Shown here: positions 25,377 through 34,038 of the stretch, piece after piece
How positions within the stretch are numbered: position 1 is the first letter of the stretch
Layout of the letters: each line of letters opens with the position of its first letter
DNA from: G965220825 sp965220825
GTDB taxonomy: Bacteria > Pseudomonadota > Alphaproteobacteria > UBA828
DNA: 64,000 bases
Assembly (NCBI GenBank): GCA_965220825.1
Contig: OZ244839.1
Location: forward strand, 806,001-870,000
Reading direction: 5' to 3'
Notes under the pieces: model-generated
The model's database searches: none
What the model saw: only the letters and a program-made list of their open reading frames with translations
What the model was told of the DNA's origin: nothing
Program-made: the position numbers and the translations under genes

Positions 25377-25988
25377 TCAACCCGAGAGGGCCGCCGCGAG
25401 CTCCGCACAGGTCACGCGCTCGGCGATGTTCTGGAGCGCGTAGTTGAGTCCCGCATTGTGCCACTCGTCGTCCACGGTCGAGGTACCGTCGGTAAGCACG
25501 ATGGCGCGGTAGCCCGAGTCCGCCGCATGGCGCGCCGTGTGTTCGATCGAGAAATTCGTCCACGCGCCGGAGATCGCCAGCGTATCCGCCCCGATGCCCT
25601 TGAGCACGGTGTCGAGGAAGGAACCGTGAAAGGCGTTCATGCGCATCTTCTCGACGACGAAGTCCCCCGGCTGCGGTTCGAGGCCTTCCACCGGCGCGGC
25701 GCCCCAGGTCCCCCGGACGAGCGCCTTGGCCTCCGCGACGCCCTGGAAGAGCGGTGCGTTGAGCTTCAGCCCGGGCGCGCCCTTCTCCACGATGTAGTGG
25801 ACGTGGATCACGGCCATGCCGGCGGCGCGTGCCGCTTCCGCAAGCGCCTTCACGTTCTCCACCACGTTCTGGGACTTCGCGTGTTTCGGTGCGCCCGAGT
25901 CGGCGAACGCGCCGCCTTCGGAGATCACGTCGTTCTGAAGGTCCTGGACGACCAGTGCGCTGGTCCGTGGATCGATCTCGAGAGCCAT
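25377..25988 (-). CDS. Isochorismatase-fold hydrolase with Ser in place of catalytic Cys
   Basis: 203 residues from ATG 25988, preceded by GGGGGAG, in the overlap zone after the SMP-30 gene. Asp (VVQDLQND, D16) and Lys (VVEKMRMNAFHGSFLD) of the catalytic triad are present. The nucleophile loop reads SGAWTNFSIEHTARHA: where cysteine hydrolases (N-carbamoylsarcosine amidase, nicotinamidase) have Cys, this has Ser (codon TCG). Activity as an amidase is therefore doubtful; true isochorismatases also lack this Cys. It is 9 bases downstream of the SMP-30 gene, which suggests an operon with it. Confidence 0.8.
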   Translation of the reverse strand: MALEIDPRTSALVVQDLQNDVISEGGAFADSGAPKHAKSQNVVENVKALAEAARAAGMAVIHVHYIVEKGAPGLKLNAPLFQGVAEAKALVRGTWGAAPVEGLEPQPGDFVVEKMRMNAFHGSFLDTVLKGIGADTLAISGAWTNFSIEHTARHAADSGYRAIVLTDGTSTVDDEWHNAGLNYALQNIAERVTCAELAAALSG

Positions 25989-25997
25989 TCTCTCCCC

Positions 25998-26897
25998 CTA
26001 CATGTAGGCGAGGCGGTTGCCGGCAACCTTCAGGGTCACGCGATAAAGCGAGGTCGAGCAGGTGCAGTATAGTTCGTTCCACCCTGCACCACCCCAGTTC
26101 AGATTCGCGGAGTGCTCGGGCATCCCGATATTGCCGAGGTGGGTCCCGTCCGGCGCGAACACCCAGAAACCGCCGGGGCCGGTGACGTAGACGTTCCCGC
26201 GCTCGTCGCACTTCATGCCGTCCACGACGCCGTCCTCCAGCACGCCGGTGCCGATATCTTCAACAAAAATGCGTCCGTTGGAGAGCGCGCCGCTCGCGCC
26301 GACGTCGAAAACCCGGATGTGGGCGCGTGTGGTGTCGTTGACGTAGAGCAGGCTTTCGTCGGGAGAGAAGCAGAGCCCGTTCGGCTGGTCGAAATCGTCC
26401 ACCTCGCAGTGGAGCTCGCCGCCCGGCGCGACCCTAAAGACCGCCTGGAAGTCGAGCTGCTGCTCCCGCTCGAGGCCGAAAACCGGCATGCGTCCATAGG
26501 TGGGGTCGGAGAAGTAGACGGCGCCGTCGGACTTCACCACCACATCGTTGGGGCTGTTGAGTTCCTTCCCTTTCCAGTGGGACGCAAGCACCTCCCTCTC
26601 ACCCGCCGGCGTCTCGCGCATCAGCGTGCTCGTCACATGCTCGCAGACATAAAGGTTCAGTGCGCCGTCGAGCGTCATGCCGTTGCCCTTGTCGTTGGGC
26701 TTGCGAACTTCACTGGCGCCGTCCGCCGGGCTCCAGCGTCGGCGCGTATCGGCAGGAATGTCGCTGAAATAAAGGCAGCCCTCGCGCGGATGCCAGATGG
26801 GTCCCTCGGTGAACTGGAAGCCGGATCCCAATGTCTCCACCTTGGCGTCTTCCGCCACGAGATCGAGCAGCCTGGGGTCGTTGACCTCTATCGTCAT
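25998..26897 (-). CDS. SMP-30/gluconolactonase-like hydrolase
   Basis: 299 residues from ATG 26897. Six-bladed propeller of the SMP-30/LRE family with metal-ligand residues in FTEGPIWHP (Glu), NSPNDVVV (Asn) and VDGMKCDERGN (Asp). Family members hydrolyse sugar or aromatic lactones using Ca/Zn. It sits between RidA-like and isochorismatase-like genes on the same strand. Which lactone it opens is not determined. The 93-base gap upstream to the RidA-like gene holds no clear promoter by eye. Confidence 0.87.
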   Translation of the reverse strand: MTIEVNDPRLLDLVAEDAKVETLGSGFQFTEGPIWHPREGCLYFSDIPADTRRRWSPADGASEVRKPNDKGNGMTLDGALNLYVCEHVTSTLMRETPAGEREVLASHWKGKELNSPNDVVVKSDGAVYFSDPTYGRMPVFGLEREQQLDFQAVFRVAPGGELHCEVDDFDQPNGLCFSPDESLLYVNDTTRAHIRVFDVGASGALSNGRIFVEDIGTGVLEDGVVDGMKCDERGNVYVTGPGGFWVFAPDGTHLGNIGMPEHSANLNWGGAGWNELYCTCSTSLYRVTLKVAGNRLAYM

Positions 26898-26990
26898 CGT
26901 CTCTCCCTTCTTCTTGCCGCCGTTCCGCAGTGTGCCGTCGCGGGACGGACCGCGATCCTATCATGGAACAATGGCGGCGGGCGCGCACGC

Positions 26991-27392
26991 CTACCCTCCG
27001 GCCCCGATTACGGCATCGGCATCCACCTCGACCAGCATCTCGGGCGAGACGAGCGCGGAGACCTCCACCAGCGTCGAGCACGGAAAGTCGCCGCTGAAAA
27101 ATTCCTGCCGCGCCGCCAGGAAGGCCGGCCGGTCACGCTTCAGATTGACCACATAGACCCGCATGCGGACGATATCGGAGAGCTTGCCGCCGGCAGCCTC
27201 CAGATAGTGTTGCATGGTGCGGAAGATGATCCGGGTCTGCTCGCCGGGATCGCCTACCGCCAACACGTTGAAGTCCTTGTCCACCGCAACCAGCCCGGCA
27301 AGATACACATGGTCGCCGCAGCGGATGCAATTCGACCAGAGCCCCGGTGCGGGCTCGGACACATGGGGCGTCAGCACGCGTTCCATCTTCAT
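26991..27392 (-). CDS. RidA (YjgF) family protein lacking the catalytic Arg
   Basis: 133 residues. RidA fold: LYLAGLVAVDKDFNV-like strand, QTRIIFRTMQHYLEAAGGKL, DIVRMRVYVVNL and FPCSTLVEVSALVSPEM. The Arg that binds the imino acid carboxylate in RidA (P-x-R-S-x-VEV) is replaced here: PCSTLVEV has Ser at that place. Rid subfamilies without it are known and are not imine deaminases in the strict sense. ATG 27392 is the start, and it follows the amidohydrolase gene at 27458-28342 on the same strand. Confidence 0.8.
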   Translation of the reverse strand: MKMERVLTPHVSEPAPGLWSNCIRCGDHVYLAGLVAVDKDFNVLAVGDPGEQTRIIFRTMQHYLEAAGGKLSDIVRMRVYVVNLKRDRPAFLAARQEFFSGDFPCSTLVEVSALVSPEMLVEVDADAVIGAGG

Positions 27393-27457
27393 CGTCGCCT
27401 CTCCCTCGTTACGGCACGCACCGGACGGGCCGGCTCCGCCACCCGTCTCCTCCGCTT

Positions 27458-28342
27458 CTAGAGCCTATAGAGAGCGCGCGCGGTCCCGCCGAAAACGGCC
27501 TCCAAGTCGGCCGCGCTCAAATCTTGAAGCGCCTCGCGGTAGGCCGCGAGCAACGGAGCGTAGCCCGTCCACAGCTTCTCGATGGGGAAGTTGCTGCCGA
27601 ACAGGCAGCGCGCCGGGCCGAAGAGAGCCACCGTCTCCCGCACCGTACGCGCGATATGCGCGGCGTCGAGCCTGTGGAGGAAGGTGCCGAGGCCCGACAG
27701 CTTGACGAAGACGTTGGGCTCCGCCGCAAGGCGTGCCATGCCTTCGCGCCATTCTCTCCAACCCTCGGGCGAAAGGTCCTCGGGCATGCCGCAATGGGCA
27801 AGGAGCATGCGCACGTCCGCCGCCGCCGCGGCAAGCGCCGCACCGTCCCGCATCTGGCCCGCGAAGAGCTGCAGTTCGAAGACGAATTCGCGATCCGCCA
27901 ACAGACCCATCGCGCGGCGGAAAGCGGGATCGTTCATCACCGCCGGTCCGTCCGCGAAGCGATAGAGTGGGTTTTCATGCCAATGAAGCTGCATGCGGAT
28001 GCCGCGCATGAGCGGATAGGCGCACTGCGCTCGGAGAACGGAATCGACATCGGCGGCGCGGAGGTCCGCATAGCCCACGATGGCGTGGGGAAACCCCGTG
28101 CGGTCCGACTCCGCCTGCACCCACGCCACTTCCTCCACCGCCCTCGCCGGCGCCCAGTTGGCCTGGACGTAGACCGATGCCTCGACCCCACAGCCGGCGA
28201 TGTCTTCCCGGTATTCCTCGATGGCGTAGTCGCGGCGAATCGGATCGTAAGGGCCAAAAATGCGCGGCTGCATGGGCCCCTGCAGCCAGGGCAGATCCGC
28301 CTGCCGCCAGATGTGGTGATGCGAATCGACGATCCCGCTCAT
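27458..28342 (-). CDS. Amidohydrolase-2 family hydrolase or decarboxylase
   Basis: 294 residues from ATG 28342, preceded by GGGGAGC; the longer upstream frame is rejected because family members start close to the metal motif. SGIVDSHHHIW is the N-terminal HxH metal site. LLAHCGMP and FGSNFPIEKLW (the Asp-like position reads SNFP) fit the 2-pyrone-4,6-dicarboxylate hydrolase/aminocarboxymuconate decarboxylase group. Divergent from the HMG-CoA-lyase-like gene (76 bases between starts). The substrate is unknown. Confidence 0.82.
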   Translation of the reverse strand: MSGIVDSHHHIWRQADLPWLQGPMQPRIFGPYDPIRRDYAIEEYREDIAGCGVEASVYVQANWAPARAVEEVAWVQAESDRTGFPHAIVGYADLRAADVDSVLRAQCAYPLMRGIRMQLHWHENPLYRFADGPAVMNDPAFRRAMGLLADREFVFELQLFAGQMRDGAALAAAAADVRMLLAHCGMPEDLSPEGWREWREGMARLAAEPNVFVKLSGLGTFLHRLDAAHIARTVRETVALFGPARCLFGSNFPIEKLWTGYAPLLAAYREALQDLSAADLEAVFGGTARALYRL

Positions 28343-28418
28343 GGGTGCTCCCCGCCGCATCCCGCGCGGCAGTGCGGAAGGATATACTATGGCGGCTCGC
28401 AAGCGTGGGAGAGAAACC

Positions 28419-29336
28419 ATGAGCGATTTCGTCACCGTCCACGAAGTGGGCCTGCGCGACGGATTACAGAACCAGCCGCGTACCGTCCCCACCGAAGGCA
28501 AGCTGCGGCTGCTGGATGCCCTGCTGGATGCGGGACTGCGCTCGGTGGAAGCGGCAAGCTTCGTCTCGCCCAAGGCGGTGCCCCAGATGGCGGATGCGGA
28601 CGCCCTCTTCGCCCGGCTCCCCGCACGGCCCGGCGTGAACTACGAGGCGCTGGTGCCCAACCTGCGAGGCTACGAGCGCGCCGTCGCGGCCGGTGTCAAG
28701 ACGGTGGCTCTGGTGCTCGCGGCGACGGACTCGTTCAATCGCCGCAACATCAACATGTCCCTCGAAGAGGCCATCGGCGTCAACGAGGCGGTGATTCGTC
28801 GCGCCAAGGCGGACGGGCTCGGCGCGCGCTCCTACCTCTCCGTCGTCGCCGCCTGCCCCTATGAAGGCGTTACCCCGCCCGAGACCGTGTGCGACCTGGC
28901 CGCCCGCATGTTCGACGCCGGTGCGGACGAGCTGGCGCTCGGCGATTCCACAGGTGCCGGCAACCCCACCCAGATGGCCTACCTGTTCGAGACGCTGGCG
29001 TCCCGCTACGGACCGGAGCGCCTCGCCGGTCACTTCCACGACACGCGGGCCATGGGCCTCACTCTCGTCTGGGTTGCGCTGCAATGTGGCATCCGGAAGT
29101 TCGACAGCAGCGTAGGCGGCCTCGGCGGTTGTCCCTTCGCACCCGGCGCCACGGGCAATCTCGCCACGGAGGACCTTGTCTTCATGCTCTCGGAGGCGGG
29201 CTTCGAGACCGGGATCGATGTCAGCGGTCTACGCCGCGCCGCAACCCTTGCCGAAGAGCTCACCGGCCAGACGCTCGGCGGGCGCATCACCCCCTACCTC
29301 CGCTCCCAGGACGGCACTCTGAAGAAAGCGAGCTGA
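28419..29336 (+). CDS. HMG-CoA lyase-like enzyme
   Basis: 305 residues from ATG 28419, preceded by GGGAGAGAAACC. EVGLRDGLQNQ is the N-terminal catalytic loop, GHFHDTRAMG the metal-binding His region, and GLGGCPFAPGATGNLATED contains the lyase Cys. Hydroxymethylglutaryl-CoA lyase cleaves HMG-CoA to acetoacetate and acetyl-CoA; relatives cleave other 3-hydroxyacyl-CoAs, so the exact substrate is not fixed. The acetoacetate could feed the decarboxylase-like gene at 5115 only by a distant link. It precedes the AtzG-like/amidase pair by 68 bases. Confidence 0.85.
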   Translation: MSDFVTVHEVGLRDGLQNQPRTVPTEGKLRLLDALLDAGLRSVEAASFVSPKAVPQMADADALFARLPARPGVNYEALVPNLRGYERAVAAGVKTVALVLAATDSFNRRNINMSLEEAIGVNEAVIRRAKADGLGARSYLSVVAACPYEGVTPPETVCDLAARMFDAGADELALGDSTGAGNPTQMAYLFETLASRYGPERLAGHFHDTRAMGLTLVWVALQCGIRKFDSSVGGLGGCPFAPGATGNLATEDLVFMLSEAGFETGIDVSGLRRAATLAEELTGQTLGGRITPYLRSQDGTLKKAS

Positions 29337-29404
29337 GCGCGCCCGGCGCCCACAAGCGCCCGCGTGCTATCCTCTCCGCCCTTTCCTGCTGTGGGGCCTC
29401 TCCC

Positions 29405-29617
29405 ATGACGACCATATCGAAAGAGTTCATCCAGGCGCTGGCGGCGGCAACCCACGGTGCCGTACCGACGGACGACCACGCCGCGGCCGTTGCCGAAGCC
29501 GTCGGAACCCTGCTCCGGGCGACCGACGACCTGGCGGGTGCCACCGGTCCGGAATCGGAGCCCGCGCGTTTCGTCGACACCCTCCACCGGCTCGCCGGAG
29601 AGCATCATGGCCAATGA
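29405..29617 (+). CDS. Small AtzG/DUF4089-like amidase partner
   Basis: 70 residues, ATG 29405 to TGA 29617. No enzyme motifs: an Ala-rich helical stretch (EFIQALAAATHG, AAAVAEAVGTLLRATDDLA) and a tail ESEPARFVDTLHRL that resembles the short C-terminal tail of AtzG, a small GatC-like subunit of the cyanuric-acid amidase AtzE. It overlaps the start of the amidase at 29607 by 11 bases, as expected for a coupled subunit. The similarity is remembered, not searched. A role in stabilising the amidase next door is inferred. Confidence 0.55.
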   Translation: MTTISKEFIQALAAATHGAVPTDDHAAAVAEAVGTLLRATDDLAGATGPESEPARFVDTLHRLAGEHHGQ

Positions 29618-31019
29618 CATCCACACCATGACGCTGGTGGAGGCGGCAGACGCCATCGCTCAGCGGCGGCTCTCGGCCGTCGAGGTGGTGGAAGCGACGG
29701 TCGCGCGCGCCGAGCGGCTTCAACCCGCGCTCAACTGCTTCATCTCGCTTCAAGCGGAGGAAGCGCTGGAGAGCGCCGCGGCCATGGACGCGGCCCTCGC
29801 CCGAGGCGCGCCTCCCGGCCCGCTCGCCGGCGTTCCACTCGCCCACAAGGACATGTACTACCGCGCGGGCAAGGTCAGCACCTGCGGCTCGCACATCCGA
29901 AGGGATTACAAGCCCGACCACGACAGCACGGCCCTGGCCCGGCTTCATGCGGCCGGTGCGATCTATCTCGGCGGGCTCAACATGGCGGAGTTCGCCACCG
30001 GCCCCACCGGGCACAACGAGCATTGGGGGGATTGCCGAAACCCGTGGAACACGGCCCATATTTCCGGCGGCTCGTCCAGCGGCTCGGGCTCGGCCGTTGC
30101 CGGGCGCGTCGTGTTCGGCGCGCTGGGCTCGGACACGGGCGGCTCGATCCGGCTGCCTTCGGCCTGCTGCGGGACGGTGGGGCTGAAGCCCACCAACGGA
30201 CTCGTGAGCCGCTACGGCATCATGTCGCTCTCCTACACCATGGATACGGTCGGCCCGCTCTGCCGCACGGTGCGGGACGCGGCGCGGATCACGCGGATCG
30301 TCGCGGGCGCCGATGCGCACGACCCCACCGCGAGCGACCGTCCCGTTCCCAACTACGAAAACCTGCTGGAGCGCGGTGCCGAAGGCCTGAGGGTGGGCGT
30401 GCCGACAAGCTATTTCTACGATGTCGCCAGCGACGAAATGCGCAAGCTGATGGAGCAGAGTCTCGACGTACTGCAGAACGCGGGCGCCGAGATCGTCGAG
30501 GTGCCGGTGCCGGACATGAAGCGCCTCACCCACCTCTCCAACGTGATCTTCGTCTGCGAGGCGGCGGCGGTTCACGAAAAATGGCTCACCAGCCGCCCGA
30601 ACGACTATCAGGCCCAGGTGCGCCGCCGGTACGAGCCGGGCCTCTACATGCCCGCGACACGCTATCTCCAGGCGCTGGATGCGCGCCCCGCACTGCTCGA
30701 GGAATTCGTGGAAACGGTCTTCTCCAAGGTGGATGCGCTGCACACCCCCACCATCCCCTTCGCCATCCCGACCCGGGCCGAGACCGACGTGGCGGGCGGC
30801 GACGGGATGGCCGCCATGGTCGCCCGCATAAGCTGGTGCACCCGGGCCACGAACTATCTCGGGATTCCCGCGCTATCCGTTCCCTGCGGCTTCACCGGAA
30901 ACGGCCTTCCCGCGGCCTTCCAGCTCATGGGGCGCCCCTTCTCCGAAGCCCTTCTCTTCCGCCTCGGCCACGCCTACCAGAACGGAACGGACTGGCACAT
31001 GAGCACGCCCGACCTCTGA
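29607..31019 (+). CDS. Amidase-signature (AS) family amidase
   Basis: 470 residues from ATG 29607, overlapping the preceding small gene by 11 bases. The catalytic Lys lies in LAHKDMYYR, the Ser-cisSer pair in GGSSSGSGSA and SDTGGSIRLPSACC. The family includes AtzE, GatA and other amidases; with the small AtzG-like partner just upstream this most resembles an AtzEG-type two-component amidase. Substrate is unknown. The N-terminal portion LVEAADAIAQRRLSAVEVVE is typical of the family. Confidence 0.88.
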   Translation: MANDIHTMTLVEAADAIAQRRLSAVEVVEATVARAERLQPALNCFISLQAEEALESAAAMDAALARGAPPGPLAGVPLAHKDMYYRAGKVSTCGSHIRRDYKPDHDSTALARLHAAGAIYLGGLNMAEFATGPTGHNEHWGDCRNPWNTAHISGGSSSGSGSAVAGRVVFGALGSDTGGSIRLPSACCGTVGLKPTNGLVSRYGIMSLSYTMDTVGPLCRTVRDAARITRIVAGADAHDPTASDRPVPNYENLLERGAEGLRVGVPTSYFYDVASDEMRKLMEQSLDVLQNAGAEIVEVPVPDMKRLTHLSNVIFVCEAAAVHEKWLTSRPNDYQAQVRRRYEPGLYMPATRYLQALDARPALLEEFVETVFSKVDALHTPTIPFAIPTRAETDVAGGDGMAAMVARISWCTRATNYLGIPALSVPCGFTGNGLPAAFQLMGRPFSEALLFRLGHAYQNGTDWHMSTPDL

Positions 31020-31046
31020 CGGGCCGCCGCCTGCGCCGGGCGGAGC

Positions 31047-32360
31047 CTACAACGTCCAGCGGCGGACGCCCGCCGGGAGCGCCATGCCGCCCCACATGTT
31101 TTTGATGTCCGCGATCAGGCCGCCAGGGCGCAGCAGCGAGGCGAAGGTCTCCGTCGAGAACGCGCGGTAGGAATCGTGCGCCACCGCGCCGAGCACGCAG
31201 GCATAGCCGCCGCCTTCAAGGGTAGGAAGCGGCTCGATTCCGAAGAGTGCGCGGGCCTCCGCCCGGTCGGCAAGCGGGTCATGCAGGTCGACGGCGAAGC
31301 CTTGCTCCACCAGAGACGAGACCATGTCCGCAACCCGCGTGTTGCGCAGGTCCGGCACGTTCTCCTTGAAGGTGAGCCCGAGCACCAGCACCGGTCCCGA
31401 ATCCCGCTCCAGCCGCCGCGCGACCTCCCCGGCAACGAAGAAACCCATCGAATCGTTCATCCGCCGCCCGGCCAGCACCACTTCCGGGTTGTGGCCGATC
31501 TCGACGGCGCGATGCGCGAGGTAATAGGGATCGACCCCGATACAATGCCCGCCCACGAGCCCCGGCGCGAAATCCAGGAAGTTCCACTTGGTGCGGGCGG
31601 CCGCCAGCACGTCGTGGGTGGAAAGGCCGAGCTTGCAGAAAATCTGGGCGATCTCGTTCACGAAGGCAATGTTGATGTCGCGCTGGGCATTCTCGATCAC
31701 CTTCGCGGCTTCCGCGGTACGGATATCGCGGGCGATGAAGAGATTCCCCCCCGTTACCGCCCCATAGACCGCCGCCAGCGTCTCGACCGCACCCGGCGAC
31801 TGGGCTGCGACGACCTTGGTGATACGCTCCAGACTGTGGACGGCATCGCCGGGGTTCGCGCGCTCCGGCGAATATCCGAGGTGAAAGTCCACGCCCGCCA
31901 CGAGGCCGGAGGCGCATTCCAGCACCGGCCTGCAGACTTCCTCCGTGACACCGGGCCAGACGGTGCTTTCATAGACCACGAGCGCGCCTCTTGCGAGATG
32001 CGCGCCCACCGTCCGGGACGCAGCGAGCAGAGCGTCGAGGTCGGGGCGTTTTTCGTCGTCCACCGGCGTGGGCACCGCGACGATGAAGAGGTCGGCGCCC
32101 GCAAGCGCCACCGGGTCCGCGGTGTAGCGGAGGGTGGATTCGGTCAAACGCTCGGGCGGCACTTCGCCGGTGCGGTCGCGGCCCTCCACGAGTTCGGCGA
32201 TACGCGCCTCGGCGATGTCGTAGCCCACCACGTCGTAATGCCGTGCGAGGGCGACGGCTAGGGGAAGGCCCACATAGCCGAGGCCGACCACCGCAATGCG
32301 CGAGGGCTGGGCCGCGCCCCGGCCCGCCGCCACCGCGGCGGGCGCCGCGTCCTCGCTCAC
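31047..32360 (-). CDS. Nucleotide-sugar dehydrogenase (UDP-sugar dehydrogenase, WecC/TviB-like)
   Basis: 437 residues from GTG 32360, whose GTGA overlaps the stop of the SDR gene by 4 bases. N-terminal NAD motif GLGYVGLPLA, catalytic Lys/Asn region AAKVIENAQRDINIAFVNE, catalytic Cys in GGHCIGVDPYYL, and the C-terminal domain GLTFKENVPDLRNTR. Oxidises the C6 hydroxyl of a UDP-sugar in two NAD steps; the wide class includes UDP-GlcNAc/ManNAc/GalNAc dehydrogenases, and GVDPYYL resembles TviB. Expected in capsule or O-antigen synthesis, which is unusual among the surrounding catabolic genes. Confidence 0.9.
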   Translation of the reverse strand: MSEDAAPAAVAAGRGAAQPSRIAVVGLGYVGLPLAVALARHYDVVGYDIAEARIAELVEGRDRTGEVPPERLTESTLRYTADPVALAGADLFIVAVPTPVDDEKRPDLDALLAASRTVGAHLARGALVVYESTVWPGVTEEVCRPVLECASGLVAGVDFHLGYSPERANPGDAVHSLERITKVVAAQSPGAVETLAAVYGAVTGGNLFIARDIRTAEAAKVIENAQRDINIAFVNEIAQIFCKLGLSTHDVLAAARTKWNFLDFAPGLVGGHCIGVDPYYLAHRAVEIGHNPEVVLAGRRMNDSMGFFVAGEVARRLERDSGPVLVLGLTFKENVPDLRNTRVADMVSSLVEQGFAVDLHDPLADRAEARALFGIEPLPTLEGGGYACVLGAVAHDSYRAFSTETFASLLRPGGLIADIKNMWGGMALPAGVRRWTL

Positions 32361-33166
32361 TCCTTCGCGCCTTCCGTTTCCGCCGCCCGGCGATGCATGA
32401 TGCCCGCGGCGAGGAAGCCGCCGTCGACGGCGAGCACATGGCCATTCATGTAACTCGCCTCCTCGCTGGCAAGAAAGAGCGCCGCCGCCGCGACCTCCTC
32501 CGGGTCGCCATAGCGGTCCAGCGGCACGCCCGCCCGATAGACCTTGCGGGTCTCGGCCGCGTGCATGCGCTTTACCAGTTCGGTCTCGATGGCCCCCGGC
32601 GCGAGCGCGTTCGCCGTAATGCCGAACGGCGCGAGTTCGACGGCCATCACCTTGGTGAGCGCGACGACACCGCCCTTGGCCGCGCCATAGGCCGCACGTC
32701 CCGTGCCGCCGCGCAGCCCGGCAACGGAGGAAAGGGTCACGATCCGCCCGTACCCCCGTTCCATCATCCGCCGCGCCGCCGCCTGGCACATGTAGAAGGT
32801 GCCGGAGAGGTCGATGTCTATGATACGCTGCCACTCCTCGGGCGTGGTATCGAGGAACGCACGCTCCACGCCGATGCCGGCGCTATGGATCAGGATGTCG
32901 AGCCCGCCGAAACGCGCGACCGTGCGCGCCGCGATGACCTCGGCCTGATCCGGGCGGCTCACATCGCCCGCCACCGCGAACGCGCGCAAGCCCTCTTCGG
33001 CCAGCCGCGCCGCCTCCCGCTCCGCGCCTTCCGCGTTTATATCCGCCAGGGCGACGGAGGCGCCCCGCGCCGCGAGCTGCGCCGCGACCTCCCGGCCTAT
33101 CCCGCTGGCGCCGCCCGTCACCAAGGCGGTCCGGTCGGCGAAACCGCTATGTCTTCGACCCGTCAT
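32357..33166 (-). CDS. SDR-family oxidoreductase
   Basis: 269 residues from ATG 33166; the longer frame upstream is ignored. NAD-binding TGGASGIGREV, then HSAGIG, catalytic Ser in LSSVAG, and YxxxK in AYGAAKGG. A C-terminal NGHVLAVDGGFLAAG completes a FabG-like SDR. It overlaps the nucleotide-sugar dehydrogenase by 4 bases, so they are co-translated; the SDR could act on the same sugar or on another alcohol. It is divergent from the F420-type reductase at 33339. Confidence 0.9.
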   Translation of the reverse strand: MTGRRHSGFADRTALVTGGASGIGREVAAQLAARGASVALADINAEGAEREAARLAEEGLRAFAVAGDVSRPDQAEVIAARTVARFGGLDILIHSAGIGVERAFLDTTPEEWQRIIDIDLSGTFYMCQAAARRMMERGYGRIVTLSSVAGLRGGTGRAAYGAAKGGVVALTKVMAVELAPFGITANALAPGAIETELVKRMHAAETRKVYRAGVPLDRYGDPEEVAAAALFLASEEASYMNGHVLAVDGGFLAAGIMHRRAAETEGAKE

Positions 33167-33338
33167 CCTCTGCCGACAATTGCACAGCCCGCAACTTGCC
33201 GCAAAACCCGCTTGCCCGCGCCGGAGCAACCAAAAAACATGAGCGAGACGCCCGACGCTACGGTTGCTTGTTTTCCGTATCCGGCGGCTGTCGGAGTAGT
33301 ATGCGCCCCGTTCGGCGTCCTGAATGCGAGGAGGAAGA

Positions 33339-34007
33339 ATGACAATCGGTCTGATTGGCGGAACGGGCCCCCAGGGGAAGGGCATGGCGCTGCGTTGTGC
33401 GGCGGCCGGGATCGACGTGGTGGTGGGCTCGCGCGACCATGCACGAGCGAGCGACGTGGCGGCGGAACTCCGTGCCCGGGTGCCGAATGCCAAAGGAACC
33501 ATTCGTGGCGCGGACAATGGGGAGGCCGTTGCGGCCGCGGATTCGATCGCCGCGCTGACCGTCCCCTGGTCGGGTCACGGGCGGACCCTCGAAGCGCTCA
33601 AGGGCGCGCTTCGCGGAAAGACCCTGCTCGACATGGTGGTACCGCTCGCCGAGGGGAATCCGCGCAAGGCCGCCATGCCGGCGGAAGGCTCGGCGACCGA
33701 GGCGGCGCAGGCCGTGCTCGGCAGCGAAACGGCTGTGGTCGGCGCCCTCCACAACGTCTCCGCCAGCGTGCTGGCTGCGCTGGACCAGCCCATCAACTGC
33801 GATATCCTGGTCTGCGGCGATGACCGGGAAGCGAAGCGCGCCGTCATGGCGCTGATGACGACCATCGGTGCCACGGCCTATGACTGCGGTCCGTCAGAGA
33901 GCGCCCGCTGCATCGAGGCGCTGACGCCAATTCTGATCCGACTCAACATGTCGAAGGCCACTTCGTTCAAACATGCGGGCATAAGGATCGTGCCGGAGGG
34001 GGCATAG
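33339..34007 (+). CDS. npdG: NADPH:F420 oxidoreductase-like protein
   Basis: 222 residues from ATG 33339. IGLIGGTGPQGKGMALRCA is the NADP/F420 oxidoreductase (Fno/NpdG) nucleotide-binding start, followed by VVVGSRDHARA (the NADP phosphate loop). LTVPWSG and the C-terminal block ESARCIEALTPILIRLN fit the family. It would transfer hydride between NADPH and F420. Whether this organism makes F420 is not visible in the window. It is co-directional with the LLM oxidoreductase, whose start lies 31 bases past its stop. Confidence 0.75.
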   Translation: MTIGLIGGTGPQGKGMALRCAAAGIDVVVGSRDHARASDVAAELRARVPNAKGTIRGADNGEAVAAADSIAALTVPWSGHGRTLEALKGALRGKTLLDMVVPLAEGNPRKAAMPAEGSATEAAQAVLGSETAVVGALHNVSASVLAALDQPINCDILVCGDDREAKRAVMALMTTIGATAYDCGPSESARCIEALTPILIRLNMSKATSFKHAGIRIVPEGA

Positions 34008-34023
34008 GCTCCCGTCCGGCACG
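33989..34023 (+). other. Intercistronic stem-loop at the npdG stop
   Basis: A 9-bp perfect inverted repeat, CGTGCCGGA (33989-33997) and TCCGGCACG (34015-34023), encloses the npdG stop codon and a short GC-rich loop. There is no U-tract, so it is more likely an mRNA-stability or translational element between npdG and the LLM gene than a terminator. Confidence 0.5.
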
Positions 34024-34038
34024 TCGCGGGGGATAGCG

